From assembly GCF_042684485.1 (NCBI RefSeq), contig NZ_JBHULM010000011.1:1550001-1614000 (forward strand): a stretch of DNA of 64,000 nucleotides, written 5' to 3'. Position 1 is the stretch's first letter; each line of letters begins with the position of its first letter. Below are positions 27,426 through 36,169 of this stretch, piece by piece. The stretch is from Oceanihabitans gracilariae. Its GTDB lineage: Bacteria > Bacteroidota > Bacteroidia > Flavobacteriales > Flavobacteriaceae. The position numbers and the translations under genes are program-made. Under the pieces are notes generated by a model. It ran no database searches. It saw nothing but the letters and a program-made list of their open reading frames with translations, and was not told where the DNA came from.

Positions 27426-28885
27426 CAAATTTTAAAGACATATTATATAAGGTGAATATCAATGCAGTTGTTGGTAGCACTAACGTGTATATTCGAAATA
27501 TTGATTTCGATTCACGTAAAATTGCTATTAATGATGTTTTTGTTGCTATAAAAGGAGCTGTTGTAGATGGTCATGATTATATAAAAAAAGCGATTCAACA
27601 AGGTGCAATGGTTGTGGTATGTGAAAATTTACCACATAATTTAAATCCTAAAGTTACTTATGTAGAAGTAGAAAATGCTACAAAAGCATTGGCTATTATG
27701 GCTTCTAATTATTATGGTTCTCCTTCAAAAAATCTAAAACTTGTTGGTGTTACAGGAACTAATGGTAAAACCACTATAGCAAGTCTTTTATATCAGTTAT
27801 TTAAAAATGCAGGTTATAAAGTAGGTTTGCTTTCTACAGTTAAAATAATTGTAGATGTTAAAGAGTATAAAGCTACACATACTACGCCAGATTCTTTAAC
27901 CATTAATCGTTATTTAAAAGAAATGAATGAAGAAGGTGTAGAGTTTTGTTTTATGGAAGTAAGCTCGCATGGTATTCATCAAAATAGAACAGAAGCACTT
28001 TATTTTGAAGGCGGAATTTTTACCAACCTATCGCATGATCACTTAGATTATCATAAGTCATTTGCAGAATATCGCGATGTTAAAAAAGCGTTTTTTGATG
28101 GTCTTCCGGCTGAAGCTTTTGCACTAGTTAATGCAGATGATAAAAATGGTATGGTAATGCTTCAAAATACAAAAGCAAGAAAATATACCTATGCCTTAAA
28201 AAGCTATGCAGATTACAAAGCTCAGATTTTAGAAAATCAACTAAGTGGTTTGTTGCTTAAGGTAGAAGATGCAGAAGTTTGGACAAAACTTATCGGAAAA
28301 TTTAACGCTTATAATGTACTGGCAATTTATGCTACTGCTGAATTGTTAGGTCTTGAAAAAGTAGAAATACTAAGGTTGGTGAGTGAGTTAGAAAGTGTTA
28401 GTGGTCGTTTTCAGTATTTAATTTCAGATCAAAAAATTACTGCAATTGTAGATTACGCGCACACACCAGACGCTTTGCAAAATGTATTAGAAACCATAAA
28501 TAGTATACGTACTAAAAACGAAGAGTTAATAACTGTTGTTGGTTGTGGTGGTGATAGAGATAAAACCAAAAGACCAAAAATGGGAAATATTGCTTCTGCT
28601 TTAAGTACTAAAGTGATTTTTACTAGTGATAATCCTAGAGGTGAAGTGCCAGAAACAATTATTGAAGAAATTGAAAGCGGAGTAGATCCTTTAAACTATA
28701 AAAAAGTGCTCTCTATTGTAGATAGAAAACAAGCTATTAAAACGGCGTGTCAACTGGCAAATGCTAATGATATCATATTAATAGCAGGAAAAGGACACGA
28801 AACCTATCAAGAAATTAATGGTAAACGCCATGATTTTGATGATTATAAAACAGTGCAAGAACTTTTAAAGCAATTGCAGAAATAA
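27422..28885 (+). CDS. murE: UDP-MurNAc-tripeptide ligase MurE
   Basis: 487 residues, normal for MurE. Mur ligase motifs: P-loop GVTGTNGKTT near residue 112, THTTPDSLTINRYL, YFEGGIFTNLSHDHLDYH, VSGRFQYL and VDYAHTPDALQNVL, plus the DNPRGEVPE segment; DNPR is the DAP-recognition motif, so the third amino acid is most likely meso-diaminopimelate. Start GTG at 27422 overlaps the ftsI stop (GTGA). Unlike many bacteria, murF does not follow; the next gene, after 81 bases, is mraY. Confidence 0.95.
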   Translation: MTNFKDILYKVNINAVVGSTNVYIRNIDFDSRKIAINDVFVAIKGAVVDGHDYIKKAIQQGAMVVVCENLPHNLNPKVTYVEVENATKALAIMASNYYGSPSKNLKLVGVTGTNGKTTIASLLYQLFKNAGYKVGLLSTVKIIVDVKEYKATHTTPDSLTINRYLKEMNEEGVEFCFMEVSSHGIHQNRTEALYFEGGIFTNLSHDHLDYHKSFAEYRDVKKAFFDGLPAEAFALVNADDKNGMVMLQNTKARKYTYALKSYADYKAQILENQLSGLLLKVEDAEVWTKLIGKFNAYNVLAIYATAELLGLEKVEILRLVSELESVSGRFQYLISDQKITAIVDYAHTPDALQNVLETINSIRTKNEELITVVGCGGDRDKTKRPKMGNIASALSTKVIFTSDNPRGEVPETIIEEIESGVDPLNYKKVLSIVDRKQAIKTACQLANANDIILIAGKGHETYQEINGKRHDFDDYKTVQELLKQLQK

Positions 28886-28966
28886 AAACAATAATAAAAA
28901 GAAAGAATTTCAAGGTTATAAAACAAGCTGCAAAGGCAACTTTTTGAAATTTGAAAATTAAAATAT

Positions 28967-30208
28967 ATGCTGTATTACTTATTTGAATATTTAGAAAAAC
29001 AATACCAATTTCCAGGTGCATCACTCTTTGGGTTTATCACCTTTAGAGCGGCAGTTGCTATTATAATTTCGTTGTTGTTTTCTACAATATTTGGTAAACG
29101 TATTATTCGTTTTTTACAAAAACAACAAGTAGGAGAAACCATTAGAGATTTAGGTTTAGAAGGTCAGGCAGAAAAATCTGGTACACCAACAATGGGAGGA
29201 ATCATTATCATTCTTGCTACCTTAATTCCTGTGTTATTACTAGCAAAACTTGAAAACACATACATTATTTTGTTAATAGTAACTACTCTATGGATGGGAG
29301 CTATTGGTTTTATAGATGATTATATTAAAAAATTTAAAAACGATAAAGAAGGTTTAAAAGGAAGGTTTAAAATATTAGGACAAGTAGGTTTAGGTATTAT
29401 TGTAGGTGCTACATTATACTTTAATCCTAATGTTACTATCAAAGAAAAACTTCCAGTAGCACAGCAACAAGAAATTTTAGCTGAAAACCCGAATGCTTTA
29501 CCTAGTAAGTTTTTTGCAGCAGAAGAGCAGTCAACCAAAACGACTATTCCTTTTGTAAAAGGAAATGAGTTTGACTATGCAGATTTAATTACATGGGTAA
29601 ATCCAGCTTGGGCAAAATATGCTTGGATCATTTTTATTCTTGCTTCTATATTTATTATTACTGCAGTTTCTAATGGAGCAAATCTTACCGATGGAATTGA
29701 CGGACTTGCAGCAGGAACTTCGGCCATTATTGTGTTAACGCTAGGTATTTTTGCCTTCGTTTCTGGGCACATTGTGTTTTCAGATTATTTAAACATCATG
29801 TATATACCAAGAATAGAAGAAATTACCATTTATATAGCAGCTTTTGTAGGTGCACTTATTGGTTTTTTATGGTACAATACCTATCCAGCTCAAGTTTTTA
29901 TGGGAGATACAGGAAGTTTAACCATAGGCGGAATTATTGCAGTAATAGCAATAGCAGTGAGAAAAGAATGGTTAATTCCTGTTTTATGCGGAATCTTTTT
30001 AGCAGAAAATTTATCTGTAGTAATGCAAGTAAGTTGGTTTAAGTATACCAAGAAAAAATATGGCGAAGGACGACGCATTTTTAAAATGTCTCCTTTGCAT
30101 CATCACTATCAAAAATCAGGATATCACGAAAGTAAAATTGTAACCAGATTCTGGATTGTAGGAATCTTATTAGCAATACTTTCAATAGTAACCTTGAAAA
30201 TTAGATAA
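28967..30208 (+). CDS. mraY: Phospho-MurNAc-pentapeptide transferase MraY
   Basis: 413 residues against about 360 in E. coli. Ten TM segments; catalytic motifs GFIDDYIK (near residue 114), NLTDGIDGLA (near 240) and the HHHYQ loop at about 380 are all present. It loads UDP-MurNAc-pentapeptide onto undecaprenyl phosphate to give lipid I. The extra length comes from a polar loop at about residues 153-205 between two TM helices (VAQQQEILAENPN, FAAEEQSTKT), predicted to face the periplasm. Two palindromic repeats separate it from murD. Confidence 0.95.
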   Translation: MLYYLFEYLEKQYQFPGASLFGFITFRAAVAIIISLLFSTIFGKRIIRFLQKQQVGETIRDLGLEGQAEKSGTPTMGGIIIILATLIPVLLLAKLENTYIILLIVTTLWMGAIGFIDDYIKKFKNDKEGLKGRFKILGQVGLGIIVGATLYFNPNVTIKEKLPVAQQQEILAENPNALPSKFFAAEEQSTKTTIPFVKGNEFDYADLITWVNPAWAKYAWIIFILASIFIITAVSNGANLTDGIDGLAAGTSAIIVLTLGIFAFVSGHIVFSDYLNIMYIPRIEEITIYIAAFVGALIGFLWYNTYPAQVFMGDTGSLTIGGIIAVIAIAVRKEWLIPVLCGIFLAENLSVVMQVSWFKYTKKKYGEGRRIFKMSPLHHHYQKSGYHESKIVTRFWIVGILLAILSIVTLKIR

Positions 30209-30216
30209 GTTTTGTC

Positions 30217-30236
30217 ATTCCTGCTTTTGTAGGAAT
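30217..30236 (+). repeat. Palindromic mini-repeat, copy 1 (mraY-murD gap)
   Basis: ATTCCTGC-TTTT-GTAGGAAT, an 8-bp stem (one G-T pair on RNA) with a TTTT loop. Nearly identical to copy 2, 36 bases further on. Confidence 0.8.
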
Positions 30237-30252
30237 CCACAATAAAAATCAG

Positions 30253-30272
30253 ATTCCTGCTTTTGCAGGGAT
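30253..30272 (+). repeat. Palindromic mini-repeat, copy 2 (mraY-murD gap)
   Basis: ATTCCTGC-TTTT-GCAGGGAT, same element as at 30217; it ends 12 bases before the murD ATG. Confidence 0.8.
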
Positions 30273-30284
30273 GATAGAAAAGAA

Positions 30285-31622
30285 ATGAAAAAGAAACGAT
30301 TAGTCATATTGGGAGGAGGAGAAAGCGGAGTAGGAACTGCGCTTTTAGCAAAGGCAAAAGGATATGAGGTTTTTGTTTCAGATAAAGGAATAATAAAAGA
30401 AAAATATAAAAAAGTTCTTATACATAATGAGATTGAATGGGAAGAGCAAAAGCATACAGAATCTAAAATTCTAAATGCTTATGTAGTAATGAAAAGCCCA
30501 GGAATTCCAGAAAAAGTGGCTTTAGTACAGCAACTAATTAATAAAGAGATTCCTGTTATTTCAGAAATTGAATTTGCTTCAAAATATACCAAAGCAACCA
30601 TAGTTGGTATTACAGGAAGTAATGGTAAAACTACCACAGCTACACTAACAGATCATATTTTAAAACAAGAGTTAAACGTTGGTTTAGCTGGTAATATTGG
30701 AGACAGTTTTGCAAAACAAGTTTTAGAAGAAGATTATAAAAACTATGTTTTAGAAATAAGTAGTTTTCAGTTAGATGGTATTGTAGATTTTAAACCACAA
30801 ATAGCTGTAATAACTAACATTACACCAGATCATTTAGATAGATATAATTATCAGTTTGAAAACTATATCGCTTCTAAATTTAGTATTGCTAAAAATCAAA
30901 CAGCAGAAGATTATTTAATCTATGATGCAGATGATGAAGTAATTACAAATTGGTTAAAAACACATCCAGTACAATCTACATTATTACCATTTTCACTAGT
31001 GAAAGTTATTGAAAATGGTGCGTATTTAAAGCAAGAGAACATTATAATAACAATAGATAACAACCAAATAATTATGCCAACAAACAAACTAGCGTTAGAA
31101 GGTAAACACAATTTAAAAAATGCAATGGCAGCATCTACTGTAGCGCATTTATTAAAAATAAGAAAACAAACTATTCGCGAAAGTTTACAAAACTTTCAAG
31201 GTGTAGAGCATCGTTTAGAGCACGTGTTAAAAATTAACAAAGTGCAATATATCAACGACTCTAAAGCAACTAATGTAAATGCAACTTATTACGCCTTAGA
31301 AAGTATGGACGCGCCAACAATTTGGATTGTTGGAGGTGTAGATAAAGGAAATAATTACGAAGAGCTTTTTCCGTTTGTAAACGAAAAAGTAAAAGCAATT
31401 ATTTGTCTTGGTGTTGATAACGAAAAACTAATGAGCACTTTTGGTGGTATGGTAGATGTTATTGCAGAAACACAATTTATGACCGAAGCTATAAAAATGG
31501 CTTATAAAATTGCAGAAAATGGAGATAACGTGTTGTTGTCACCTGCTTGTGCAAGTTTTGATTTGTTTGAAAATTATGAAGACAGAGGAAGACAGTTTAA
31601 AGAAGCTGTAAGAAATCTATAA
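30285..31622 (+). CDS. murD: UDP-MurNAc-L-alanine:D-glutamate ligase MurD
   Basis: 445 residues. Starts with the Rossmann-like RLVILGGGESGVGTALLAK, then P-loop GITGSNGKTTT near 110, EISSFQL, ITPDHLDRY, GVEHRLE and YINDSKATNVNAT (substrate Lys/Asn loop) in the correct order. A cytoplasmic ATP-dependent ligase that adds D-Glu to UDP-MurNAc-L-Ala. Separated from mraY by 76 bases filled by two palindromic repeats and from ftsW by 78 bases with a third. Confidence 0.95.
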   Translation: MKKKRLVILGGGESGVGTALLAKAKGYEVFVSDKGIIKEKYKKVLIHNEIEWEEQKHTESKILNAYVVMKSPGIPEKVALVQQLINKEIPVISEIEFASKYTKATIVGITGSNGKTTTATLTDHILKQELNVGLAGNIGDSFAKQVLEEDYKNYVLEISSFQLDGIVDFKPQIAVITNITPDHLDRYNYQFENYIASKFSIAKNQTAEDYLIYDADDEVITNWLKTHPVQSTLLPFSLVKVIENGAYLKQENIIITIDNNQIIMPTNKLALEGKHNLKNAMAASTVAHLLKIRKQTIRESLQNFQGVEHRLEHVLKINKVQYINDSKATNVNATYYALESMDAPTIWIVGGVDKGNNYEELFPFVNEKVKAIICLGVDNEKLMSTFGGMVDVIAETQFMTEAIKMAYKIAENGDNVLLSPACASFDLFENYEDRGRQFKEAVRNL

Positions 31623-31675
31623 AAAAATTACAACGAAGAAAACGCGTTAAAAAAAGAGTAATTAATTAAAATGTG

Positions 31676-31695
31676 ATTCCTGATTACGTAGGAGT
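31676..31695 (+). repeat. Palindromic mini-repeat, copy 3 (before ftsW)
   Basis: ATTCCTGATTACGTAGGAGT, a divergent copy of the mraY-murD element. Its AGGAG lies 6 bases before the ftsW ATG and resembles a Shine-Dalgarno sequence, rare in this phylum. Confidence 0.65.
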
Positions 31696-31700
31696 AAAAA

Positions 31701-32903
31701 ATGCAAGAGTTATTTAAAAACATAAAAGGAGATAGGTTAATTTGGGCATTAGCAGCGCTATTGGCTATTTTTTCATTCTTACCTGTATATAGCGCAGCAA
31801 GCAACTTGGCTTATGTTGGTGGTACAGGAAATACCTTTTCGTTTTTTATAAAGCATTTTATGCATTTGTTTTTAGGATTTGTAATCATGTATGGAGTGCA
31901 TAAAATTCCGTACAGATATTTTAGAGGTTTGTCTATGATTATGATTCCTGTAGTACTGGTTTTATTGGTTGTAACCATGCTACAAGGAACCACTATTGAA
32001 GGCGCTAATGCTAGTAGGTGGATTCAAATCCCGATAGTTAATATGTCTTTTCAAACATCTACGCTTGCAGCTGTTGTGCTCATGGTATATGTGGCTAGAT
32101 ATATGTCTAAAATACATGATAAAAAAATTACTTTTGTCGAAACTATTTTGCCGCTTTGGGTACCAGTGTTTTTAGTGTTAATACTTATTCTGCCTGCAAA
32201 CTTTTCAACAGCAGCCATTATTTTTGTTATGACTATTATATTGGTGTTTTTAGGTGGTTATCCGTTGCGCTATTTGGCTGTTATTATTGGTTCCGGAATT
32301 TTTGCTTTAATGCTCTTTGTTTTGATAGCAAAAGCATTTCCAGATGCTATGCCAAATAGAATTGATACTTGGATGAGTAGAATAGAAAGTTTCTCTAATG
32401 GCGAAGATACTGAGGCAGATTACCAAATTGAAAAAGCTAAAATAGCAATTGCTTCAGGGGGTATTCAAGGAGTAGGTCCAGGAAAAAGTATTCAGAAAAA
32501 CTTTTTGCCACAATCCTCATCCGATTTTATTTTTGCAATTATTGTAGAAGAATATGGCTTAATGGGAGGTTTGCTACTTATGATATTATATATGTGGCTA
32601 CTTTTTAGAATTTTAATTGTAGCGCAAAAATCAGATACCGTTTTTGGTAAGCTGCTGGTGCTTGGTGTTGGTTTGCCAATTGTTTTTCAAGCATTAATTA
32701 ACATGGCTGTAGCTGTAGAGCTGTTTCCTGTAACAGGGCAAACCTTACCACTAGTTAGTAGTGGAGGAACATCTATCTGGATGACCTGTTTAGCTATTGG
32801 TATTGTGTTAAGTGTAAGCGCAAAAAGAGAAGAAGATATAAATAAAAAGACCCAAGAAAGTAAAGAAGATAATCCGTTAGAAATACTTTCGGAAACTATA
32901 TAA
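31701..32903 (+). CDS. ftsW: SEDS-family septal peptidoglycan polymerase FtsW
   Basis: 400 residues, about ten TM helices. SEDS signatures: an extracytoplasmic loop with GANASRWIQIP near residue 95, the PANFSTAAII region near 165, FIFAIIVEEYGLMGG near 280 and TGQTLPLVSSGGTS near 350. FtsW polymerises glycan strands from lipid II together with the transpeptidase FtsI encoded upstream. The C-terminal tail (about 375-400) is charged and cytoplasmic. RodA is the alternative SEDS member, but the dcw location argues for FtsW. Confidence 0.93.
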   Translation: MQELFKNIKGDRLIWALAALLAIFSFLPVYSAASNLAYVGGTGNTFSFFIKHFMHLFLGFVIMYGVHKIPYRYFRGLSMIMIPVVLVLLVVTMLQGTTIEGANASRWIQIPIVNMSFQTSTLAAVVLMVYVARYMSKIHDKKITFVETILPLWVPVFLVLILILPANFSTAAIIFVMTIILVFLGGYPLRYLAVIIGSGIFALMLFVLIAKAFPDAMPNRIDTWMSRIESFSNGEDTEADYQIEKAKIAIASGGIQGVGPGKSIQKNFLPQSSSDFIFAIIVEEYGLMGGLLLMILYMWLLFRILIVAQKSDTVFGKLLVLGVGLPIVFQALINMAVAVELFPVTGQTLPLVSSGGTSIWMTCLAIGIVLSVSAKREEDINKKTQESKEDNPLEILSETI

Positions 32904-32948
32904 ATTAAATGTTACACATCACTTGTTAAAGTGCTGTAGAAAATAAAA

Positions 32949-34055
32949 GTGAGTACAGAGAAAAAAACATATAAAATTATCCTTTCAGGAGGAGGAACAG
33001 GAGGACATATTTATCCTGCAATTGCTATTGCAAATGAATTAAAGTCTCGTTTTCCCGATGCTGAAATTTTGTTTGTTGGTGCAAAAGATAGAATGGAAAT
33101 GGAAAAAGTGCCTCAAGCAGGTTATGCTATAAAAGGACTTTGGATTTCTGGTATACAGCGTAAGTTAACATTAAAAAACCTAATGTTTCCGTTTAAGCTT
33201 TTAAGTAGTTTGTATCATGCTAGAAAAATTGTAAAGCAATTTAAACCAGATGTAGCTATAGGTACAGGAGGTTTTGCAAGCGGACCACTATTGCAAGTAG
33301 CAACTTCTAAAGGAGTTCCTGCTTTAATACAAGAGCAAAATTCTTTTCCTGGTATTACCAATAAATTGTTAGCAAAAAAAGTACAGAAAATTTGTGTTGC
33401 TTATGATGGTTTAGATCGTTTTTTTCCAAAAGAAAAATTAATTAAAACAGGAAATCCTGTTCGTCAAGATTTACTAGATATAGATTCTAAAGTAGCTGAA
33501 GCAAAAAAGTACTTTAATTTAAAAGAAGGCAAAAAAACACTTCTAGTTATTGGAGGTAGTTTAGGTGCAAGACGTATTAATCAGTTAATAAAAGAAGAAC
33601 TAGATTATTTTAATACGTTAAACATTCAGGTGATTTGGCAATGCGGAAAATTATACTATAAAACGTATAAAATTGATGGCAATGAAAAGCATGTGCAACT
33701 TCATGAGTTTATAAATAATATGGATCTAGCCTATGCAGCAGCAGATATCATTATTTCACGTGCAGGAGCAAGTTCTGTAAGTGAGCTTTGTATAGTTGGT
33801 AAGCCTGTTATTTTTATTCCGTCACCAAATGTAGCAGAAGACCATCAAACAAAAAATGCTATGGCTATTGTTAATGAAAATGCTGCTATGTTAATTAAGG
33901 AAAGTGATCTGGTTGTAGATTTTGAAAATAAGTTTACGCAGCTAATGGCTTCACCAGAAAAACAACAAGAATTAGGAGACAATATTAAGAAACTAGCATT
34001 GGTGCATGCCACAAAAGAAATAGTAAATGAAGTGGAAAAACTATTAAAAAAATAA
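32949..34055 (+). CDS. murG: Lipid II synthase MurG (GlcNAc transferase)
   Basis: 368 residues; start GTG at 32949, which puts the glycine-rich ILSGGGTGGHIYPA at its usual place near the N-terminus. Other GT28 motifs: GTGGFASGPLLQVA, QEQNSFPGITNKLLA, VIGGSLGARRIN and IISRAGASSVSELC with PSPNVAEDHQTKNA. Peripheral inner-membrane enzyme that transfers GlcNAc from UDP-GlcNAc to lipid I. The 45-base gap after ftsW holds a short CACTT/AAGTG inverted repeat. Confidence 0.95.
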   Translation: MSTEKKTYKIILSGGGTGGHIYPAIAIANELKSRFPDAEILFVGAKDRMEMEKVPQAGYAIKGLWISGIQRKLTLKNLMFPFKLLSSLYHARKIVKQFKPDVAIGTGGFASGPLLQVATSKGVPALIQEQNSFPGITNKLLAKKVQKICVAYDGLDRFFPKEKLIKTGNPVRQDLLDIDSKVAEAKKYFNLKEGKKTLLVIGGSLGARRINQLIKEELDYFNTLNIQVIWQCGKLYYKTYKIDGNEKHVQLHEFINNMDLAYAAADIIISRAGASSVSELCIVGKPVIFIPSPNVAEDHQTKNAMAIVNENAAMLIKESDLVVDFENKFTQLMASPEKQQELGDNIKKLALVHATKEIVNEVEKLLKK

Positions 34056-34074
34056 AATATATAATTAAACATAG

Positions 34075-34094
34075 ATTCCTACTTGTAAAGGAGT
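34075..34094 (+). repeat. Palindromic mini-repeat, copy 4 (before murC)
   Basis: ATTCCTACTTGTAAAGGAGT, a further divergent copy. Its AGGAG lies 8 bases before the murC ATG, in the place of a ribosome binding site. Confidence 0.6.
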
Positions 34095-34101
34095 AATAAA
34101 A

Positions 34102-35457
34102 ATGAATTTAAACAACATACATAACATTTATTTTATTGGCATTGGAGGCATTGGCATGAGTGCGCTTGCACGTTACTTTAAAGCTAGTAATAAAAATGTG
34201 GCTGGTTATGATAAAACCCAAACTGCGGTTACAGATAGTTTGGTAGATTTAGGTATTAAAATTCATTTTGAAGACTCTATTGCGCAAGTAGATGAAGCTT
34301 TCTTAAATTATGATACCACTTTGGTGGTGTATACTCCAGCGGTTCCTAAAAACCATAAAGAGCTTACGTATTTTAAAAACAATAAAAACTTTACTGTTTT
34401 AAAACGATCAGAAATTTTAGGATTAATTACCCAAAATACCTTTTGTTTAGCAGTTGCAGGTACGCATGGTAAAACAACCACAACAAGTATTTTAGGGCAT
34501 TTAATGTATCAATGTAATGTGGAGTTGACTGCTTTTTTAGGAGGAATAAGTGAAAACTATAATTCTAATTTAATACTAAACGGAAATAAAGTTTCTGTAG
34601 TAGAAGCCGATGAGTTTGATAGATCATTCTTAACGCTATCACCAGATTTAGCATGTATAACTTCTATGGATGCTGATCACTTAGATATTTATGGTGATGC
34701 TTCAGAATTGATTAAATCCTTCCAAGATTTTTCAGAAAAAATAAAACCTAACGGAAAACTGTTTGTTAAAAATGGTTTGCCTTTACAAGGAATTACTTAC
34801 GGAATTGAAGATGATGCTGACTATTCTGTACAAAATATAAAAATACAAAATGGTGTTTATGTGTTTGATGTAAAAATGCCAAATGCAACACTAAAAGATG
34901 TTCAATTTAACCTACCAGGTAGACACAATTTGTCGAATGCATTAATAGCCTTGGCGATGGCTGCAGAATATGGTTGCCCTCACCAGCAGCTCGCCAAAGC
35001 ATTAGCATCTTACAAAGGCGTAAGACGTAGGTTTACTTATCAAATTAAAACCGAAGAATTGGTTTATATAGATGATTATGCACATCATCCAGAAGAAATA
35101 AATGCAGTGCATCAAGCTGTTCGTGAAATGTATCCAAACAAAAAAGTGTTGGCTGTATTTCAACCGCATTTGTTTTCTAGAACAAAAGACTTTGTAGATG
35201 AATTTGCTACAAGCTTATCGCAGTTTGATGAAGTGATGTTGCTAGATATTTATCCAGCAAGAGAATTGCCAATGGAAGGTGTTACTTCTAGCTGGTTACT
35301 GCAAAAAATACAAAATAAAAATAAGCAGCTTGTAGTTAAAAAGGAGTTGGTTACAAAAATAAAGGAAAGTAAAGCACAAGTAATTTTAACTATAGGTGCA
35401 GGAGATATAGGAGCAGAAGTAGAACAAATAAAAAAAGGATTAAGCGTTGCGAGTTAA
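34102..35457 (+). CDS. murC: UDP-MurNAc:L-alanine ligase MurC
   Basis: 451 residues. N-terminal Rossmann motif FIGIGGIGMSALARYF, P-loop AVAGTHGKTTTTS near residue 118, then EADEFDRSFL, SMDADHLDIYG, VRRRFTYQ and IDDYAHHPEEI, all MurC-type. First cytoplasmic amino acid addition in peptidoglycan synthesis. The stop overlaps the TTG start of ftsQ by 11 bases. Followed directly by ftsQ with no ddl or murB, which are usual neighbours in Proteobacteria. Confidence 0.95.
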   Translation: MNLNNIHNIYFIGIGGIGMSALARYFKASNKNVAGYDKTQTAVTDSLVDLGIKIHFEDSIAQVDEAFLNYDTTLVVYTPAVPKNHKELTYFKNNKNFTVLKRSEILGLITQNTFCLAVAGTHGKTTTTSILGHLMYQCNVELTAFLGGISENYNSNLILNGNKVSVVEADEFDRSFLTLSPDLACITSMDADHLDIYGDASELIKSFQDFSEKIKPNGKLFVKNGLPLQGITYGIEDDADYSVQNIKIQNGVYVFDVKMPNATLKDVQFNLPGRHNLSNALIALAMAAEYGCPHQQLAKALASYKGVRRRFTYQIKTEELVYIDDYAHHPEEINAVHQAVREMYPNKKVLAVFQPHLFSRTKDFVDEFATSLSQFDEVMLLDIYPARELPMEGVTSSWLLQKIQNKNKQLVVKKELVTKIKESKAQVILTIGAGDIGAEVEQIKKGLSVAS

Positions 35458-36166
35458 TTGGAACTACATAAAAATGGGTGTACTACTAGTATTAGTAGGG
35501 TTTCTGTATGCTTTTTCTACAACAAAAAATAAGGTAAGAAAAGTATCGCAACCTCAAGTGCAATTTTTAGGCGATAATAACCTGTTTATAACACAGGCTA
35601 ATGTTAGTAAGTTGTTAATACAAAATCAAGTAGCAGTTTCAAATGCGTCTAAAGAAATTTTAGATTTGAACAAGTTAGAGGCAGCCCTAAACTCTAATCC
35701 AATGATAAAGTCTGCACAAGTGTACCTTTCTGTAAGTGGAGAGCTTAAAGCTGAAGTGACGCAGAAAACACCTATAGCAAGAGTAAGTGCTAATTCATCC
35801 TATTATATAGATGATCAAGGCAAATATATGCCATTGTCTAAAAATCATGCAGCAAGAGTACCATTGGTAACCGGTTTTGTAAAAAAAGAATCGCTAGAAA
35901 ATGTGTTTAAAATTGCTGAAAAAATAAATGAAGACCCTTTTTTAAATAAATATGTGATAGAAATTCATCAAAATCGCGATAATAGTATCTATTTAAAGTT
36001 AAGACAGTCTACCTTTGTGGTTCATTTAGGAAAATTAAATCAATTAGATAAAAAGATAAATAACTTAAAGGCATTTTATCAAAAGGCATTAAAAGAAAAA
36101 ACACTTAATAATTACAGTAAAGTTAATTTACAGTTTGATAACCAAGTAGTGTGCACCAAAACGTAA
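35447..36166 (+). CDS. ftsQ: Division protein FtsQ
   Basis: 239 residues: short cytoplasmic N-terminus, one TM (about 8-25, IKMGVLLVLVGFLYAFS), a POTRA domain (about 40-110) and a beta domain (about 115-220), as in FtsQ/DivIB. FtsQ scaffolds FtsB and FtsL at the septum. The TTG at 35447 is chosen because it keeps the MRVNWNYIK segment that I recall as conserved in the group; an in-frame ATG at 35474 would cut into the anchor. Overlaps murC and lies 3 bases before ftsA. Confidence 0.85.
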   Translation: MRVNWNYIKMGVLLVLVGFLYAFSTTKNKVRKVSQPQVQFLGDNNLFITQANVSKLLIQNQVAVSNASKEILDLNKLEAALNSNPMIKSAQVYLSVSGELKAEVTQKTPIARVSANSSYYIDDQGKYMPLSKNHAARVPLVTGFVKKESLENVFKIAEKINEDPFLNKYVIEIHQNRDNSIYLKLRQSTFVVHLGKLNQLDKKINNLKAFYQKALKEKTLNNYSKVNLQFDNQVVCTKT

Positions 36167-36169
36167 ACT

